Assembly (NCBI RefSeq): GCF_045277565.1 | Contig: NZ_CP123585.1 | Coordinates: forward strand, 62,001 to 126,000 | Direction of reading: 5' to 3' | DNA: 64,000 nucleotides | Source: Aliisedimentitalea scapharcae | Lineage (GTDB): Bacteria > Pseudomonadota > Alphaproteobacteria > Rhodobacterales > Rhodobacteraceae | Shown here: positions 61,593 to 64,000 of the stretch, one piece after another | How positions within the stretch are numbered: position 1 is the stretch's first letter | How the letters are laid out: each line of letters starts with the position of its first letter | Position numbers and translations under genes: made by a program | The notes under the pieces: generated by a model | Database searches by the model: none | The model's input: only the letters and a program-made list of their open reading frames with translations | What the model was told of the DNA's origin: nothing

Positions 61593-62870
61593 TCAGACAA
61601 ATAGATCCAAAAGCGGATCACCTGGGGTCGGCCCGTTCAGATCAGTCGCGCTATAGGGATTATCAAACACCGTATCATAGCCCATATCTTCGAGAGCTGC
61701 GATGGTCATGAGGGACACAAAACTGTTGGTGTCCACATAGCCAGTCATGATTTCCGTATCAAATTCCGTTTCGTCCCAATGTCCGCCGGCGGTGCCAGGC
61801 CCGCCATCTGTTTCCACCGGCACACCCAACAGAGATCCTGAATCTGCACTTGCAATATCCGAGAATTCGGTTTGATAGACGTCGGTGGCATTGGCACCGG
61901 TAAACCGCATGTCGCCACCAGCAACTGAACCGCTGGTCAGCCCCATCAGAGACCACAACGTACCAAACCCCAAGGCGTGCATCATTTCGTGCAGTACAAT
62001 GGTTTCCCAATTGCCAAGATCAAATTGGTCCTGCGCATCTGCGCTGTCAAAGGTCATGGCCCCTGTTGCGGACAAATAGGTGCCATCATTGCGGATCATG
62101 CGAGGTCCTGCACTTCCCAAGGTGCCGCCGATGCCGTCGATCCCTTCGAGTGTGGCCGTGATGGTGATATCATCAACCACAACCCCATCGACAACAGCGT
62201 CCGGAATGTCGGCTAGAATGATCGTGCTGAGATAATCGGCCGCTTCGGTGAATGCGGCCTGCAAGCTGGTGGTCCAGGTGCCGATGAATTCGATTGCGAC
62301 GTTATACGAGGACGCAGCCGGACCGCCGCTGACATAGTCGGCAACTGGGCCGGTGACCGGGGGAACATCAGGGGTGGCTCCGGGATCGCGGCCGTATTCG
62401 GCGTTGTCATCGCCCGGCGCAATGCTGGGCGGGGTTACCCGTGGCGTACCAGGGGTTTCCCCGGTTGGGCGGCCGTTGTTTGTTGGGGCTGGCGGGGTTT
62501 CCGGTAGCGCAACAGGAGTCGGTGCCGGGTCTGCATCAATGTCTTCAGGCGGTGTGTCATCGGAAGCGGGCCCTGTGTCATCGCGACCATTGCCGCGGTC
62601 AGCCGCCATATCGCCCGAAAAGGGTGTTGTTGTGTCGTCACGCGTGTTCTGGTCATCAACCGGGATCGGTTCCAGATCCGACAGCGGCACGAATTCGAAA
62701 TCGTCGACGCCCCAGGGGGTGATATCCTGGTCCAGGCGGGTTGTCTCCGGATCGCGCCCCAGGTTGACCAGAACAACATCTGTTTCTGCAATCACTGGAA
62801 CCACCGGATTGCGTCCGGAGGGTCCAGATGCAGAACGATTGAGTAAGTTCTCGGACTCTCTGGAACGCAT
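61593..62870 (-). CDS. Leishmanolysin-like (peptidase M8) metalloprotease
   Basis: A 425-residue protein. The zinc site is HEMMHALGF (His294, Glu295, His298), the distant third His is His364 in AGGHWDETEFDTEIMTG, and a Met-turn follows at Met375: the M8 (leishmanolysin) layout. Residues about 65-175 are a Pro/Asp/Thr-rich low-complexity linker. There is no N-terminal signal peptide, and the C-terminus ends in a short hydrophobic LLDLFV, so type I export is possible. It lies between the Rieske gene and the Liv operon. Confidence 0.88.
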   Translation of the reverse strand: MRSRESENLLNRSASGPSGRNPVVPVIAETDVVLVNLGRDPETTRLDQDITPWGVDDFEFVPLSDLEPIPVDDQNTRDDTTTPFSGDMAADRGNGRDDTGPASDDTPPEDIDADPAPTPVALPETPPAPTNNGRPTGETPGTPRVTPPSIAPGDDNAEYGRDPGATPDVPPVTGPVADYVSGGPAASSYNVAIEFIGTWTTSLQAAFTEAADYLSTIILADIPDAVVDGVVVDDITITATLEGIDGIGGTLGSAGPRMIRNDGTYLSATGAMTFDSADAQDQFDLGNWETIVLHEMMHALGFGTLWSLMGLTSGSVAGGDMRFTGANATDVYQTEFSDIASADSGSLLGVPVETDGGPGTAGGHWDETEFDTEIMTGYVDTNSFVSLMTIAALEDMGYDTVFDNPYSATDLNGPTPGDPLLDLFV

Positions 62871-62960
62871 GGGCTATGACCTAAACAACAACTGACGTGT
62901 CGACCGTATCACCCATGGCCTATTTGCGAAATGACTTCCTACTTAAAATAGGGCCGGTTT

Positions 62961-62987
62961 CCCCACCAACATGTTACGCTGGTGGGG
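62961..62987 (-). terminator. Hairpin after the partial Rieske gene
   Basis: Perfect 8-bp arms CCCCACCA and TGGTGGGG with an 11-base loop, about 17 bases past the Rieske stop. No T-run follows at once. Confidence 0.45.
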
Positions 62988-63003
62988 CATCGGGGATCGG
63001 GGA

Positions 63004-64000
63004 CTATTCAGCCGCCGCACGCACCTGTTGTTCCGCATCAATCAGCTTTTGCAACCGGCGACGATACAACAGCGGGCCCGCGTCAATGGCAATGTCGATA
63101 TTGCGGGTGGTTTTTTCCTCCATGCCCTTTTGCACTTCGATCAGAATGTCGCGGTCTTCGTTGAACGCGAACATCACCGAGTCGCTCATGTATTGAGAGA
63201 TTTCTTCGTCGTCTGGCTTCACATTCCGGACCTGAAACCAGAAATACCGTGTGGTACGTTCGTCGACGGGTGTCATGAAGTTATAGCTGTCCATCTGGAA
63301 ATATTGCCCATCGGGAAGATTTTTCGCGTCGCCTCCGGTGCCCTTTGGGGTGAAGATCGCCTTGATGTACGCCAGCGAAGGATAGCGGACTTCATAGTGT
63401 TGTTCGCGGTCGCAATTGCCCTCAAACGGAACCAGTTTCTTGTAAAAGGGTGCAACCTCGACGTCATACATCCAACGCGACACGATCACGCCGGTGTCCG
63501 TGCCGGTGACGGTCAGGGGCTCTTCTTCGCAGGCCGCATTCCCGAACGAACTTTGATGCACCCAGGCGACGTGCGAAGGATCCAGCAGGTTGTCGGTGAT
63601 ATACAGGTAATTGCAGGGAAACGGAATCGCGTCTCCCTTGTTGATCCCATAGTTGGGGTCGTCGAAATGTTCGACCACAAAGATCTTGTCTGGATCGGCC
63701 AACGCCGGATCGCCCATCCAGATCCAGACCAGCCCATAGCGGCTGACGACAGGATAGGAATGTACATTTGCCGCGCCGGGAATACGGTCCTGACCCGGCA
63801 CCCGCACGCAGGAGCCCGAACAATCAAATGTCAGCCCGTGATAGCCGCATTCGATCTGATCACCTTTGATCCGGCCCTTTGACAGGGGCAATTTGCGATG
63901 GGGGCAGGCGTCCAACAGGGCGACCGGGTCACCGGCTTGGGTGCGGTACGTGACGATCTTTTCGCCCAAAATCTTGATCTGTTTGGGCTCTCGTGTGACT
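63004..64000 (-). CDS. Rieske oxygenase alpha subunit, N-terminus beyond the right edge
   Basis: A paralog of the Rieske protein at 54017. The Rieske ligands are in ACPHRKLPLS and CGYHGLTFDC, and the iron site is in YITDNLLDPSHVAWVH. The reading frame stays open to base 64000 (VTREPKQIKILGEK), so the codon at 63969 (TTG) is internal. A role in N-demethylation of a betaine-like substrate is likely. It is the most upstream visible gene of the minus-strand run. Confidence 0.9.
   Translation of the reverse strand, partial: VTREPKQIKILGEKIVTYRTQAGDPVALLDACPHRKLPLSKGRIKGDQIECGYHGLTFDCSGSCVRVPGQDRIPGAANVHSYPVVSRYGLVWIWMGDPALADPDKIFVVEHFDDPNYGINKGDAIPFPCNYLYITDNLLDPSHVAWVHQSSFGNAACEEEPLTVTGTDTGVIVSRWMYDVEVAPFYKKLVPFEGNCDREQHYEVRYPSLAYIKAIFTPKGTGGDAKNLPDGQYFQMDSYNFMTPVDERTTRYFWFQVRNVKPDDEEISQYMSDSVMFAFNEDRDILIEVQKGMEEKTTRNIDIAIDAGPLLYRRRLQKLIDAEQQVRAAAE

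Noticed and set aside
63004..63969. Treating the right-edge Rieske gene as complete with a start at 63969
   Set aside because: The codon there is TTG, the frame stays open to base 64000, and the usual N-terminal segment is missing, so the gene is partial.

Overview
The window looks like part of a repABC megaplasmid or chromid from a marine alphaproteobacterium of the Rhodobacteraceae (Roseobacter group). The main evidence is a complete repA-repB-repC module at 43668-47185. The rest of the gene content fits: many small-molecule ABC importers, LysR regulators, amidases and betaine-type catabolic enzymes, and a moderately GC-rich composition. I saw no rRNA, tRNA or CRISPR. Nearly all of the sequence is metabolic: uptake systems, each with a few enzymes and a regulator.

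Left part (1-20.4 kb). A radical SAM protein runs in from the left edge. It is followed by a secreted RTX-repeat protein, a divergent LysR/cupin pair, a thioredoxin-like periplasmic protein, an SGNH hydrolase and a second LysR gene. A spermidine/putrescine-type ABC operon (12532 down to 7389) ends with an SGNH hydrolase and a small periplasmic protein, then a clear terminator. A ribose-type ABC operon (19339 down to 12721) comes with an amidase, a second copy of the small periplasmic protein and a LysR regulator. A cupin-HxlR pair closes this part.

Middle part (20.4-40.8 kb). A branched-chain-type (Liv) importer on the minus strand diverges from a long plus-strand gene run (25294-33849). That run encodes a SnoaL-like protein, a VOC protein, an SDR, an ADP-ribosylglycohydrolase-like protein, DUF1989, an amidohydrolase, a cyclic-imidase/allantoinase-like deacetylase-fold protein, an amidase, an NTF2-like protein and an FMN reductase. 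The order amidohydrolase, imidase-like, amidase suggests stepwise opening of a cyclic nitrogen compound supplied by the importer. Next come a choline-kinase-like gene and a dimethylglycine-dehydrogenase-like gene divergent from a DeoR regulator, then an agmatinase-family enzyme divergent from a LysR regulator.

Replication part (41-47.3 kb). It holds an integrase-like protein with no visible catalytic tyrosine, a D-cysteine-desulfhydrase/ACC-deaminase-like enzyme, and a short region with two DnaA-box-like sites. repABC follows, with a well-formed antisense ctRNA gene between repB and repC.

Right part (47.3-64 kb). All genes are on the minus strand: a partial Rieske oxygenase, a leishmanolysin-type (M8) protease, a second Liv importer with an embedded hypothetical gene, an XRE-cupin regulator, a second Rieske oxygenase, a non-pyrrolysine MttB-family methyltransferase, a mandelate-racemase-family enzyme matching hydroxyproline-betaine 2-epimerase (HpbD), two SDRs, a metal-free pita-bread (ectoine-hydrolase/creatinase-like) enzyme and an EamA transporter. 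This reads as an uptake and catabolic cluster for a quaternary ammonium compound such as proline betaine or hydroxyproline betaine.
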